This document shows positions 33,382 through 42,587 of a stretch of 44,829 nucleotides of DNA, in pieces. The notes below the pieces were generated by a model. That model searched no databases and was not told the DNA's origin. It saw only the letters and a program-made list of their open reading frames with translations. The DNA is from an uncultured Phocaeicola sp. (lineage in GTDB: Bacteria; Bacteroidota; Bacteroidia; Bacteroidales; Bacteroidaceae), in NCBI GenBank assembly GCA_948579315.1, contig CAPAOL010000030.1:1-44829 (forward strand), in the 5' to 3' direction. Each line of letters begins with the position of its first letter. The stretch's first letter is position 1. A program made the position numbers and the translations under genes.

Positions 33382-33807
33382 TTATAGATTTGCTTTAACA
33401 GCATCAATCAATTCCTGATATTCTGCATCAGTCAGATAAACCTTCCCTGGGTTCATTTGGAATGTACCTCCATAATCAGGTCCATCCACATACTTAGGCG
33501 CTAAATGAAAATGCAGATGAGACAATTTATCCGAGTATGCACCATAATTAATCTTTTCCGGTTGGAAAGCTTTTTGCATGGCACGAGTGACACGCGCTAC
33601 ATCTGCCATAAAAGCATTACGGTCTTCATCACTCAATTCATTTAAATCGTTCACATGGTCTTTGTAAGCAACAAGACAACGTCCACGATAGGTTTGTTCT
33701 TTAAACAGAAACACACGTGACACACTCAATTGCGCTATCTCAATCATCAGATTATGCAGCGTTTCATTGTTCTGGCAATACAGACATTCTTTCGGATCAC
33801 TCTTCAT
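33382..33807 (-). CDS. HIT-family hydrolase
   Basis: A 141-residue histidine-triad protein with the signature HLHFHLAPK (about residues 101-109) and a zinc-like CLYCQNN near the N-terminus. HIT enzymes hydrolyse nucleotide phosphoramidates or dinucleoside polyphosphates. The specific substrate is not known. Length is standard. A -7-like box (TATTTTTG on minus) lies at 33837-33844. Confidence 0.93.
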   Translation of the reverse strand: MKSDPKECLYCQNNETLHNLMIEIAQLSVSRVFLFKEQTYRGRCLVAYKDHVNDLNELSDEDRNAFMADVARVTRAMQKAFQPEKINYGAYSDKLSHLHFHLAPKYVDGPDYGGTFQMNPGKVYLTDAEYQELIDAVKANL

Positions 33808-33836
33808 GATATTATTATTTTAAGTTTTTATCGTTA

Positions 33837-33844
33837 CAAAAATA
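33837..33844 (-). promoter_or_regulatory. -7 box for the HIT gene
   Basis: Minus strand TATTTTTG, an exact TAnnTTTG match 30 nt before the ATG. Any -33 element would lie inside the end of the antiporter gene. Confidence 0.4.
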
Positions 33845-33856
33845 AGTATTCCATTC

Positions 33857-36130
33857 TTATCCGGCTTGTACTTTTTCGTTTTTTTGATCGACTAATTGGT
33901 ACACATCCTCTTTTTCACCTACTACCCAAACAACATCACCTTCTTCGAGTGGAGCATTTACATCGGGAACCATCAATGTACCGTCTTCACTCTCAACGCC
34001 TGCTATCATGCAATGATATTTGTCGCGAATACCCGATTCACGAATCGTTTTACCCAGAAAAACAGAATCACTGTCAATGAAAAATTGCTTCAAGGCCATT
34101 TCACTCTTTTCATAGACCTCCCAGTCTATCTTCGCTCCATTTTGCATCGCTTCATTAAAGACGCTCAATTGTTCATCTGTTCCTATCACCTGTATCTTAT
34201 CCATTGGAAACAACCGGACAGAACCGCCCGGAATATTAATACGCCTCTTTCCACGAAGGATAGAAGCCACATGAACTCCAAACTTCTTTCCCAGATTCAG
34301 CTCCATCAATGTCTTTCCTGCCCAACAAGATTCACCTGGAATTTCCATATCAGCAAGATGTAAATCATGTGACAACAAACGCCCGGCATATTCCGGTTTT
34401 TTCTCTCCTAAATACTCTGCACGTACATCTCTGGAACGAAGATTCTGAAAAAAGCGACGTTCAATCAATATCGATTGCTTCTTCAGACGGCGAGACCATA
34501 CCATCAGCAAAACGACAAGCACGGCCACACCAATAATCAAGCCGATAGACGCTTTAAATAATCCGGAAATAATAAAGATAACAAAAAGCACCGCTATCAT
34601 AATACGAATCACGACTGTTGATAACAATGGTGCACGGTTAGCACGATTATCATGCCATAAAGTCATAAATTCGACTGAATGGTTCTTTTTCACCATAATG
34701 GCACGCAAGAAAGGGGCAATACACAGAATAATAAATACTGCTCCCAATAACGACGCCCAGAAATGAGGCAGATTCTCTTTAAAGAATGGCACAACAAAAC
34801 GAAAAGAGAGTGCAATAATCGATATGCTGACAATTGAATATACGACGGTAATACGTACCATTGACAAGATTAGCTTCTTCCACAAATTCTCATGATTGAG
34901 CGCAGTTTGCGAACCGGAGGAGTAACGCATCATCACTTTTTTCCATGATTCCGGAAGATGCGCATCCACAAAAGTAAAAGCCGGATCGGCTAAACGAATC
35001 ATGTAAGGAGTCAGGAAAGTAGTAATAACAGAGACTGCTACTACGATCGGATACAGAAAATCACTCGTTACATGCAAGGAGACTCCCAAAGAGGCAATAA
35101 TAAATGCAAATTCACCAATCTGCGTTAAACTAAAGCCGCATTGCATAGCCGTCTTTAACGGTTTTCCGGAGAGTATGACACCGAAAGTACCAAAGACAGA
35201 CTGCCCCAAAATAACAGCCAAAGTGATCACTATAATAGGAACAGCATATTCTACAATCATTGCCGGATCTACCATCATACCGACCGATACGAAAAAGATA
35301 GCTCCGAAAAGGTCCTTGACAGGCTTCACCAGTCGGTCTATGGATTCCGCTTCAATCGTTTCCGCCAAAATAGAGCCCATAATAAATGCACCAAATGCAG
35401 CAGAGAAACCTGTATGAGCTGCCATCACTACCATACCAAAGCAAAGTGCCAACGACACAATAAGCAAAGTCTCCTCTCCCATCAATTTCCGGCAGCGCTT
35501 TAAGAATTCAGGAATCAGATAAATGCCGACAACAAACCACAGGATAAGGAAAAACAATAATTTGCCGATACTCTCCAACATTTCGGTCCCTTCAAAATTA
35601 TGGCTGACCGCCATAGTGGAAAGCATCACCATTAATACAATGGCTAAAATATCTTCCAAAATCAAGATGCTCAACACCAGTCCGGTAAACTGTTTCTTCC
35701 TTAATCCTAAATCGTCAAAAGCTTTATAAATAATAGTGGTAGATGACATCGCAATCATACCACCTAAAAACAGACTGTCCATCCGGTGCCAACCAAAGCC
35801 CATACCGACTCCTATACCCAACAAAATCATACAAAAGATGATGGTACAGGCAGCTATGATGGCAGAACCACCCACCTTGACAATCTTCTTAAAACTAAAT
35901 TCCAAACCGAGAGCAAACAATAAGAAAATGACACCAATATCTGCCCATGTCTTAATATTGGCAGTATCCATCACTGAAGGAGTATACGGCATATGCGGAC
36001 TTGCCAAGAATCCGGCAACTACATATCCCAGGACCAGAGGTTGTTTCAACTTCTTAAACAACAAAGTCATCACACCTGCACAGATCAATATCAGTGCGAG
36101 GTCAGCTATAAGAGTAGGTAAATGAGACAT
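33857..36130 (-). CDS. Kef-type cation:proton antiporter with two TrkA-C domains
   Basis: A 757-residue membrane protein. The CPA2 sodium/hydrogen exchanger domain fills about residues 1-390 with about twelve membrane segments (FALGLEFSFKKI, GFSAAFGAFIMGSILAE). A second hydrophobic section lies at about 420-550. Two cytoplasmic RCK_C/TrkA-C ligand-binding domains follow at about 600-670 (GKTLMELNLGKKFGVHV, DKIQVIGTDEQL) and 680-750 (GKTIRESGIRDKYHCMIAGV, EEGDVVWVVGEKEDV). It probably exchanges K+ or Na+ for protons under ligand control. The ion is not determinable here. It lacks an RCK_N (Rossmann) domain. Confidence 0.93.
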   Translation of the reverse strand: MSHLPTLIADLALILICAGVMTLLFKKLKQPLVLGYVVAGFLASPHMPYTPSVMDTANIKTWADIGVIFLLFALGLEFSFKKIVKVGGSAIIAACTIIFCMILLGIGVGMGFGWHRMDSLFLGGMIAMSSTTIIYKAFDDLGLRKKQFTGLVLSILILEDILAIVLMVMLSTMAVSHNFEGTEMLESIGKLLFFLILWFVVGIYLIPEFLKRCRKLMGEETLLIVSLALCFGMVVMAAHTGFSAAFGAFIMGSILAETIEAESIDRLVKPVKDLFGAIFFVSVGMMVDPAMIVEYAVPIIVITLAVILGQSVFGTFGVILSGKPLKTAMQCGFSLTQIGEFAFIIASLGVSLHVTSDFLYPIVVAVSVITTFLTPYMIRLADPAFTFVDAHLPESWKKVMMRYSSGSQTALNHENLWKKLILSMVRITVVYSIVSISIIALSFRFVVPFFKENLPHFWASLLGAVFIILCIAPFLRAIMVKKNHSVEFMTLWHDNRANRAPLLSTVVIRIMIAVLFVIFIISGLFKASIGLIIGVAVLVVLLMVWSRRLKKQSILIERRFFQNLRSRDVRAEYLGEKKPEYAGRLLSHDLHLADMEIPGESCWAGKTLMELNLGKKFGVHVASILRGKRRINIPGGSVRLFPMDKIQVIGTDEQLSVFNEAMQNGAKIDWEVYEKSEMALKQFFIDSDSVFLGKTIRESGIRDKYHCMIAGVESEDGTLMVPDVNAPLEEGDVVWVVGEKEDVYQLVDQKNEKVQAG

Positions 36131-36150
36131 TATTTCATCGTATTTGATGA

Positions 36151-36198
36151 CAAAATTATATTATTTCTATGGGATAAACAACATATCTACGGATATGT
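36151..36198 (-). promoter_or_regulatory. Promoter and palindrome upstream of the antiporter gene
   Basis: Minus strand TAATTTTG (36151-36158) matches TAnnTTTG. Just upstream lies the perfect palindrome ACATATCTACGGATATGT (36181-36198), positioned next to the -33 region like an operator. Confidence 0.4.
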
Positions 36199-36225
36199 TT
36201 TACAATAACCACCATAAAATAAGTT

Positions 36226-36258
36226 AGCCCCGGATAGAGTCGAGATTTATCCGGGGCT
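36226..36258 (-). terminator. gcvT terminator
   Basis: Perfect 11-bp stem AGCCCCGGATA (36226-36236) with TATCCGGGGCT (36248-36258). On the minus strand it is followed by AACTTATTTTA. It lies 24 nt after the gcvT stop. Confidence 0.75.
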
Positions 36259-36281
36259 ATGCACAACTGCAAACTTATTTC

Positions 36282-37367
36282 TTATTTTCTAAAAGGAGGC
36301 TTCACTACCACTGCTTTTAATTTTCGACCACGCATATCAATACAGATTTCCGTACCCACCTTACTATATTCCGGCTTTACATATCCCATGCCGATACCAA
36401 TCTTACGGGTAGGCGACATCGTACCGGAAGTAACCACTCCCACTTTCTCGCCTTCAGCATTTACCAGTTCATAGCCGTGGCGGGGAATCCCGCGGTCAAC
36501 CATTTCAAAACCAACCAGTTTACGGGTAACACCTTCCGTTTTCTGTTTTTCTAGCAACGGACGGTTGATAAAATCCTTACCTTCCACAAACTTAGTAATC
36601 CAACCCAGTCCGGCTTCTATCGGCGAAGTAGTATCATCCAAGTCATTACCATACAGACAGAAGCCCATTTCCAACCGCAGTGTATCACGAGCTCCCAAAC
36701 CGATAGGTTTAATGCCGTATTCCTCACCAGCTTCAAAAACCGCTTTCCATACACGATCAGCAGCAGACGGATAGAAATAAAGTTCGAAACCTCCCGCACC
36801 GGTATACCCCGTATTGGAGATTATCACATTCTCTTCGCCTGCAAACGTTCCAACCTTAAATGTATAATATGGAATAGAAGCAAGATCAATGTCTGTCAAC
36901 TTTTGCAGAGCCAGAACAGCCTTCGGACCCTGTATAGCGAGTTGAGCTATGTTGTCCGAAGAGTTTTCCAATTCGGCCCCCTCCGTATTGTGAGAAACAC
37001 ACCAGTTCCAGTCTTTTTCTATATTGGCAGCGTTGACTACCAGCATGTATTTTTCCGGTTCGTACTGATATACCAGCAAATCATCTACAATACCTCCTTC
37101 TTCATTGGGAAAACAGGTATATTGTATTTTACCCGGAGCCAATGCCGCCACATTATTGGAAGTTATTTTCTGCAGAAAGGCTAATGCTTGCGGACCTTTC
37201 ACCCAAAATTCCCCCATGTGCGACACATCAAATACACCGACACTTTGACAAACAGTCAAATGTTCGTCAATGATACCGGAGTACTCAATAGGCATATTAT
37301 AACCTGCAAACTCGTGCATTTTAGCACCGAGCATGATATGTTTCTCTGTAAACGGAGTGGTTTTCAT
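36282..37367 (-). CDS. gcvT: Aminomethyltransferase, glycine cleavage T protein
   Basis: A 361-residue T protein that transfers the methylene unit from the aminomethyl-lipoyl H protein to tetrahydrofolate. Family signatures visible: TPFTEKHIMLGAKMHEFAGY, VGVFDVSHMGEF, NTGYTGAGGFELY, LGARDTLRLEMG, and the C-terminal VGVVTSGTMSPTRK barrel. Full length. The H and P protein genes are not adjacent. A heptanucleotide tandem repeat precedes the start codon. Confidence 0.96.
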   Translation of the reverse strand: MKTTPFTEKHIMLGAKMHEFAGYNMPIEYSGIIDEHLTVCQSVGVFDVSHMGEFWVKGPQALAFLQKITSNNVAALAPGKIQYTCFPNEEGGIVDDLLVYQYEPEKYMLVVNAANIEKDWNWCVSHNTEGAELENSSDNIAQLAIQGPKAVLALQKLTDIDLASIPYYTFKVGTFAGEENVIISNTGYTGAGGFELYFYPSAADRVWKAVFEAGEEYGIKPIGLGARDTLRLEMGFCLYGNDLDDTTSPIEAGLGWITKFVEGKDFINRPLLEKQKTEGVTRKLVGFEMVDRGIPRHGYELVNAEGEKVGVVTSGTMSPTRKIGIGMGYVKPEYSKVGTEICIDMRGRKLKAVVVKPPFRK

Positions 37368-37374
37368 TATTTTA

Positions 37375-37421
37375 AAGTATTAAGTATTAATCAAGTATTA
37401 AGTTTTAAGTATTAAGTATTA
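37375..37421. repeat. Tandem AAGTATT heptamers upstream of gcvT
   Basis: AAGTATTA occurs at 37375, 37382, 37393, 37407 and 37414, mostly at 7-bp steps, with a variant (AAGTTTTA) at 37400. It fills most of the 73-bp gap between gcvT and pepT. Confidence 0.65.
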
Positions 37422-37440
37422 CCTGTGTTTACCACCTTTT

Positions 37441-38664
37441 TTATTTGGAGGCTACCAGTTCAGCTATTTTCACGATCACTTTCATCGCTTTTTCCATATT
37501 CTGGATAGGCACGAATTCGTAACGTCCGTGGAAATTCAGACCACCGGCAAAGATATTCGGACAAGGCAATCCTTTGAAAGAGAGCTGGGCACCATCCGTA
37601 CCTCCACGAATCGGTTTTACGTTCGGTTTCACGCCAACGGATTCCATAGCTGCAAAAGCAGTATCGATGATGTGCATTACCGGTTCTATTTTCTCACGCA
37701 TATTATAATACTGGTCGCGTAGTTCGAGCGTCACTGTACCAGCTCCATATTCAGCATTCATTTGAGCTACCAGACGTTCCATCTCTTTTTTACGGTCCTC
37801 AAATTTTGCACGGTCATGATCGCGGATGATATAAGATACAGTGCTTTGCTCCACATCTCCCTGAATACCGATCAAGTGATAAAATCCTTCATAGCCGGTC
37901 GTATGTTCCGGTCTTTCCTGTGAGGGAAGCATCATGATAAACTGATTGGCAAGATAGATAGAGTTAATCATCTTATCCTTGGCATATCCCGGATGCACAT
38001 TACGTCCTTTAAAGGTTATTTTTGCGGCAGCGGCATTAAAGTTCTCAAACTCCAACTCCCCTACTTCACCTCCATCCATCGTATAACCCCATTCGCAACC
38101 GAATTTCTCTACATCGAATTTATGAGCACCTTCACCGATTTCTTCATCAGGATTGAAGCCGATACGGATTTTACCGTGCTTGATTTCAGGATGTTCCTTC
38201 AGATAAACCACCGCAGATACAATTTCCGCAATCCCCGCTTTGTCGTCGGCACCGAGCAACGTTTTTCCGTTGGTTACAATCAAGTCTTCTCCCTTATGAT
38301 CCAGCAATTCAGGGAATTGAGACGGAGAAAGAATCACATTCTCTTCAGCACAAAGCACAATATCCGAGCCATCATATTTTTCCACAATCCGCGGAGTGAC
38401 ATCTTTACCTGTCATATCAGGACTTGTATCCATGTGGGCAATAAATCCGATAGTGGGTACTTCTTTATCTATATTGGCAGGAAGTGTAGCAAAAAGATAG
38501 CCATGCTCATCCAAAGTAATATCTTCCAATCCCAAAGATTCCAACTCTTTCTTCAAGTATTCAGCAAAAATCATCTGCTTCGGAGTACTTGGAGTAAGCC
38601 CAGTCGATTCATCAGATTGTGTATCGAAGCTTACATACTTTAAAAATCTGTCTACTAAAGTCAT
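37441..38664 (-). CDS. pepT: Peptidase T (tripeptide aminopeptidase)
   Basis: A 407-residue zinc aminopeptidase of the M20B family that releases the N-terminal residue of tripeptides. The metal-binding and catalytic motifs are intact: GFIAHMDTSPD (His and Asp ligands), LLGADDKAGIAEI (bridging Asp), DEEIGEGAHKFD (catalytic and ligand Glu), YTMDGGEVGELE, and the C-terminal dimerisation and His region IFAGGLNFHGRYEF. Full length. The gap upstream contains AT-rich ACGATTTA/ACAATTTA repeats (38667-38700). Confidence 0.97.
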   Translation of the reverse strand: MTLVDRFLKYVSFDTQSDESTGLTPSTPKQMIFAEYLKKELESLGLEDITLDEHGYLFATLPANIDKEVPTIGFIAHMDTSPDMTGKDVTPRIVEKYDGSDIVLCAEENVILSPSQFPELLDHKGEDLIVTNGKTLLGADDKAGIAEIVSAVVYLKEHPEIKHGKIRIGFNPDEEIGEGAHKFDVEKFGCEWGYTMDGGEVGELEFENFNAAAAKITFKGRNVHPGYAKDKMINSIYLANQFIMMLPSQERPEHTTGYEGFYHLIGIQGDVEQSTVSYIIRDHDRAKFEDRKKEMERLVAQMNAEYGAGTVTLELRDQYYNMREKIEPVMHIIDTAFAAMESVGVKPNVKPIRGGTDGAQLSFKGLPCPNIFAGGLNFHGRYEFVPIQNMEKAMKVIVKIAELVASK

Positions 38665-38730
38665 TTCTATTTACGATTTAACGATTTACAATTTACAATT
38701 TGATAGTTTATAGTGCCGTAAAGGTAAAAA

Positions 38731-38765
38731 AAGAGCCGTGAATTACAAAGCAATTCACGGCTCTT
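38731..38765 (-). terminator. Terminator of the PurF-like gene
   Basis: Perfect 14-bp stem AAGAGCCGTGAATT (38731-38744) with AATTCACGGCTCTT (38752-38765), with T-rich runs on both sides. It lies about 50 nt after the stop of the PurF-like gene. Confidence 0.85.
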
Positions 38766-38814
38766 TTTTATTGTATGCTTTTATCCGGATAGTTAAATAT
38801 CCTATTTTACTGCT

Positions 38815-40224
38815 TTAAAAGTGGCTGCTACCATCAAAGCAATGTGTACATACTTTGCATTTAGGTAATCCGATAGCCTCAATCAACGTTTCCAGCGTGT
38901 TAAACTTCAATGAACTTAGTCCGAAACGCTCGGCAATAATGCTAACCATCTTTTCGTATTCCGGCGAACCGGTAGTGGCATATTTCTCCAGATTCTTATT
39001 CTCATCGCCTTCCAGTTCCTTGATAATGCGGCGGGTTATTAACTCCAATGCATTTTTGGAAGCCGAGAAACCGACAAACGGACAAGCGTAAATCAATGGC
39101 GGACAAGCGATACGCATGTGTACCTCTTTTGCTCCATAATCATACAGAATCTTCACGTTATCACGCAATTGAGTTCCCCGTACAATCGAATCGTCACAGA
39201 ACAACAAACGTTTATTTTGCAACATCGCACGGTTAGGAATCAGCTTCATCTTGGCTACCAGCGAACGCATCTCCTGATTGCTGGGAGTAAAGCTACGAGG
39301 CCACGTCGGTGTATATTTCGAGATAGCACGATGATAGGGAACTCCCTTTCCTTCGGCATATCCTAAAGCCATACCCACTCCCGAATCAGGAATACCGCAA
39401 GCGCAATCCACCTCCGATTCATCCGTCTGCCCCATTTTCAATCCGCTGGTGAAACGCACTTCTTCCACATTCTTTCCTTCATAGCAAGAAGTCGGGAAAC
39501 CATAGTACACCCACAGGAATGAGCAAATTTGCATATCTTCATTGGGTTTGCGAAGCTGGTCGATGTGATCGTCATACATACGGACAATCTCGCCGGGACC
39601 TAAATATCTCTCAATCTCATAATCCAAATTCGGGAAACTGGATGATTCGCTCGTTGCAGCATAAGCACCGTCTTTCTTTCCAATCACCACCGGAGTACGT
39701 CCCCAATGGTCACGGGCAGCGATAATACTACCATCTTCTGTCAGGAGCAGCATAGAGCAAGAACCTTTAATGTGCTTAAACACATTTTCGATACCTTCAA
39801 CAAAGGTTCTACCTTGTATAATAAGTAATGCGATAAGTTCCGTCTGGTTGGTGCTGCTCGAACTAAGTTCGGCGAAGTGCATGTTTTGACTGAGAAGTTC
39901 TTCTTCCAATTCCTGGATATTGGCTACTTTAGCGACTGTGACAATGGCGAAGCGCCCGAGATGAGAATTGATGATGATAGGTTGTGCGTCTGTGTCGCTA
40001 ATGATGCCGATGCCGGCGTTTCCTTTAAATTTGTCTAGTTCCCCTTCAAATTTGGTTCGGAAATAAGTACTTTCCAAATTGTGAATGGAGCGGATAAACC
40101 CTTTTTCCTCACTGTATGTTGCGAGTCCTCCTCGCTTGGTACCCAGATGTGAGTTATAATCTGTGCCATAGAATAAATCAGTCACGCAACTAGTTTTCGA
40201 GACTGTTCCGAAAAAACCTCCCAT
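38815..40224 (-). CDS. PurF-like amidophosphoribosyltransferase paralog lacking the glutaminase nucleophile
   Basis: A 469-residue protein with the PurF layout: N-terminal Ntn-type glutaminase domain (about 1-230) and phosphoribosyltransferase domain (about 260-470). The PRPP loop CDDSIVRGTQ (343-352) is intact. Cysteines equivalent to the Fe-S ligands of Bacillus-type PurF appear present (C234, C381, C456, C459). However the protein starts MGGFFGT, so the obligatory catalytic Cys after Met is Gly. The HNGN-type stretch reads HLGR (88-91), and the SD-E glutamine-binding motif reads NQTE (126-129). It probably cannot use glutamine. No alternative start restores Cys. True purF is presumably elsewhere. 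Confidence 0.85.
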   Translation of the reverse strand: MGGFFGTVSKTSCVTDLFYGTDYNSHLGTKRGGLATYSEEKGFIRSIHNLESTYFRTKFEGELDKFKGNAGIGIISDTDAQPIIINSHLGRFAIVTVAKVANIQELEEELLSQNMHFAELSSSSTNQTELIALLIIQGRTFVEGIENVFKHIKGSCSMLLLTEDGSIIAARDHWGRTPVVIGKKDGAYAATSESSSFPNLDYEIERYLGPGEIVRMYDDHIDQLRKPNEDMQICSFLWVYYGFPTSCYEGKNVEEVRFTSGLKMGQTDESEVDCACGIPDSGVGMALGYAEGKGVPYHRAISKYTPTWPRSFTPSNQEMRSLVAKMKLIPNRAMLQNKRLLFCDDSIVRGTQLRDNVKILYDYGAKEVHMRIACPPLIYACPFVGFSASKNALELITRRIIKELEGDENKNLEKYATTGSPEYEKMVSIIAERFGLSSLKFNTLETLIEAIGLPKCKVCTHCFDGSSHF

Positions 40225-40263
40225 GTTGTTCTCTTTATTGATAATGTTTTAAAAAAGATGGCG

Positions 40264-40271
40264 CAAAAGTA
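40264..40271 (-). promoter_or_regulatory. -7 box for the PurF-like gene
   Basis: Minus strand TACTTTTG, an exact TAnnTTTG match 40 nt before the ATG, with TTTA 19 nt upstream. Confidence 0.6.
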
Positions 40272-40298
40272 CAAAAAAGAATCCGTCCCATAAAAAAA

Positions 40299-40334
40299 GT
40301 GCTCCGCAAAGTTTTAGTTTTCTTTGCGAAGCAC
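40299..40334 (-). terminator. Terminator of the GH97 gene
   Basis: GTGCTCCGCAAAG (40299-40311) pairs with CTTTGCGAAGCAC (40322-40334), with one mismatch. It is followed on the minus strand by seven T and lies 55 nt after the GH97 stop. Confidence 0.85.
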
Positions 40335-40388
40335 AACTAATATTTATTAAAAAACGAGGAATCCGTAAACAATCTTTTTACCTGAATC

Positions 40389-42548
40389 TTATTTCCATTT
40401 CCTGATTGTTTTCAAGTCGGTGGGAGTTGCTTCTATCAGACTTACTGCAAACCCTCCGCTGCGTGCCAACTTCACAGATATCTTATTTTTATTTGTCACC
40501 AATCCTTTTTTTATCTGGTAAGAGGTCGGATTTTTTTCAAAGTCCGCATCTTTTCCGTCAGCATAAAGAGTGGCTACATATTGTTTTCCCGGTTCAAGAA
40601 AATCAAGCGTAAAAGTAGAAGTACGAGGATTTTCGTCAGTAATGCCGCCTACAAACCAGTTATCAGTGCCTTTTGCTTTACGTGCCACTGTAATATAATC
40701 TCCCGGTTCTGCTTCCAGATACTTGCTGTCGTCCCAATCAATAGCTACCTCTTTGATAAATTGAAATGCATCCATGTGGCGTTCGTAACTTTCCGGAAGG
40801 TCGGCTGCCATTTGCAAAGGACTGTACATCGTTACATAAAGCGCTAATTGTTTGGCCAAAGTAGTACGTACAAAGCTGTGGTCGCCCGACAAGAAAGATA
40901 GTTTGGTATCAAAAATACCCGGCGTATAATCCATCGGTCCACCAATCTGACGGGTGAAAGGAAGCAAGGTCGTATGGAACGGTTTGTTACCTGCAAAAGC
41001 TTCATATTCTGTGCCACGAGCCGATTCGTTACCAATCAGATTCGGGTAGGTACGGCATAATCCTGTGGGACGGGTTGCTTCGTGGGCATTTACACATATC
41101 TTATATTCGGCAGCTTTTTCTACCGCATATAAATAATGGTTATTCATCCACTGTCCGTAATGATGTTCTCCACGAGGAATAATGTTACCTACATATCCAC
41201 TTTTCACAGCATTATACCCGTTATCTATCATAAACTGATATGCTTTATCAAGATGACGTTCGTAGTTACGTACAGAAGCAGAGGTCTCGTGATGCATCAT
41301 CAGCTTCACCCCTTTTTCCTTAGCATACGCATTAAGCATTTTCACGTCAAAATCAGGATACGGAGTGACGAAATCAAAGACATAATCCTTCGATTTTCCA
41401 AACCAGTCTTCCCAACCTTCATTCCAGCCTTCCACCAATACCTGGTCGAATCCATGTTCGGAAGCAAAATCAATATAACGTTTCACTTTATCATTGTTGG
41501 CTGAATGGCGTCCACTTGGCTTTGTTTTGGAATAATCCGTCTGTCCAAGTTTCACCGAATAAACATCATCCGTATACGACCAGGAACCTTTTCCGGTGAT
41601 CATTTCCCACCACACTCCGATATATTTCACCGGCTTAATCCAGGAAACATCTTCATACATACAAGGCTCATTCAGATTCAATGTCAATTTGGAAGCCAGA
41701 ATATCACGGGCATCATCACTTACAATCACCGTACGCCAGGGTGAACGGCAGGGAGTCTGCATATACCCCTTATCTCCTTTCGCATCAGGAGTCAGCCATG
41801 ATTCAAAAACCAGGTTCTGATCGTCCAGATTCAGATGCATACAAGAATAGTCGATCAAAGCGGCTTCATGCAAATTGATATACAATCCGTCGGCCGTTTT
41901 CATTTGCAGGGAAGTTTGTACACCTGTCGGAGAGAAAGGTGTTTGAGAAGCATTTGGAGTAATTGCCCCTTGCAATAATCCGCGAATTTCTGAAAGTTTG
42001 GATTCGGTATAGTCATATTCCTGCGTATCATAATCGCCGGGAATCCAGAAGGCTGTATGGTCGCCAGCCATAGCGAATTGAGAATGTTCTTCTTTGATAA
42101 CGAAGTAATTCAGATTTTTCTGCTGTGGAAATTCATAACGGAATCCCAAACCATCGTTATAAAGACGAAAACAAATAATCAGATTACGATCTTGTGCCTT
42201 TTGATTCAAGGTGACAGCCATTTCGTTATAATGGTTGCGGATGGATTTCACCTCTCCCCACACAGGTTGCCATGTCTCGTCAAAAGTAGCAGTTTTCGTA
42301 TCGATCAGCGTAAATCCGTTCATCAGTCCCGGATCATTCTTTAATTCCAATCCCAGTTTCGAAGGTTTAATTACTTCTTTTCCTTTATAAGAGAGTTCGT
42401 ACATCGGTTCTCCTTGCGCATTGACAGAGAAATTAAGTTTTAATTGTCCGTCAGGAGAAGTGATACTTTCGGCTTTAGCTGATGTGCCGAAGAAAAAAGA
42501 GAGCAACAGACAAAGCCCTATTACAGTTCCTATTTTCATGTTCTTCAT
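40389..42548 (-). CDS. Glycoside hydrolase family 97 (SusB-like alpha-glycosidase)
   Basis: A 719-residue periplasmic enzyme with a signal peptide (residues 1-26, cleaved after AKA). An N-terminal beta-sandwich (about 30-290), a catalytic (beta/alpha)8 barrel (about 300-580, with VEGWNEGWEDW, MMHHETSAS, NAHEATRPTG, NESARGTEYEA) and a C-terminal beta domain follow. The glutamates in HHET and HEATRP match the calcium/base glutamates of inverting SusB, suggesting an inverting alpha-glucosidase rather than a retaining galactosidase. That assignment is tentative. No SusC/SusD pair is adjacent, so it is an orphan outside a utilisation locus. Confidence 0.93.
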   Translation of the reverse strand: MKNMKIGTVIGLCLLLSFFFGTSAKAESITSPDGQLKLNFSVNAQGEPMYELSYKGKEVIKPSKLGLELKNDPGLMNGFTLIDTKTATFDETWQPVWGEVKSIRNHYNEMAVTLNQKAQDRNLIICFRLYNDGLGFRYEFPQQKNLNYFVIKEEHSQFAMAGDHTAFWIPGDYDTQEYDYTESKLSEIRGLLQGAITPNASQTPFSPTGVQTSLQMKTADGLYINLHEAALIDYSCMHLNLDDQNLVFESWLTPDAKGDKGYMQTPCRSPWRTVIVSDDARDILASKLTLNLNEPCMYEDVSWIKPVKYIGVWWEMITGKGSWSYTDDVYSVKLGQTDYSKTKPSGRHSANNDKVKRYIDFASEHGFDQVLVEGWNEGWEDWFGKSKDYVFDFVTPYPDFDVKMLNAYAKEKGVKLMMHHETSASVRNYERHLDKAYQFMIDNGYNAVKSGYVGNIIPRGEHHYGQWMNNHYLYAVEKAAEYKICVNAHEATRPTGLCRTYPNLIGNESARGTEYEAFAGNKPFHTTLLPFTRQIGGPMDYTPGIFDTKLSFLSGDHSFVRTTLAKQLALYVTMYSPLQMAADLPESYERHMDAFQFIKEVAIDWDDSKYLEAEPGDYITVARKAKGTDNWFVGGITDENPRTSTFTLDFLEPGKQYVATLYADGKDADFEKNPTSYQIKKGLVTNKNKISVKLARSGGFAVSLIEATPTDLKTIRKWK

Positions 42549-42579
42549 GATATAAATGAGTTAGTTAATAATCGTATGG

Positions 42580-42587
42580 CAAAGATA
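42580..42587 (-). promoter_or_regulatory. -7 box for the GH97 gene
   Basis: Minus strand TATCTTTG, an exact TAnnTTTG match 32 nt upstream of the ATG. Confidence 0.5.

Noticed and set aside
38667..38700. ACGATTTA/ACAATTTA repeats upstream of pepT as a regulatory array
   Set aside because: Short, irregular AT-rich repeats of the kind common between Bacteroides genes. No spacing pattern or dyad supports a specific role.
40389..42548. Polysaccharide utilisation locus around the GH97 gene
   Set aside because: No SusC/SusD pair, sigma/anti-sigma or hybrid two-component regulator is present in the neighbourhood.
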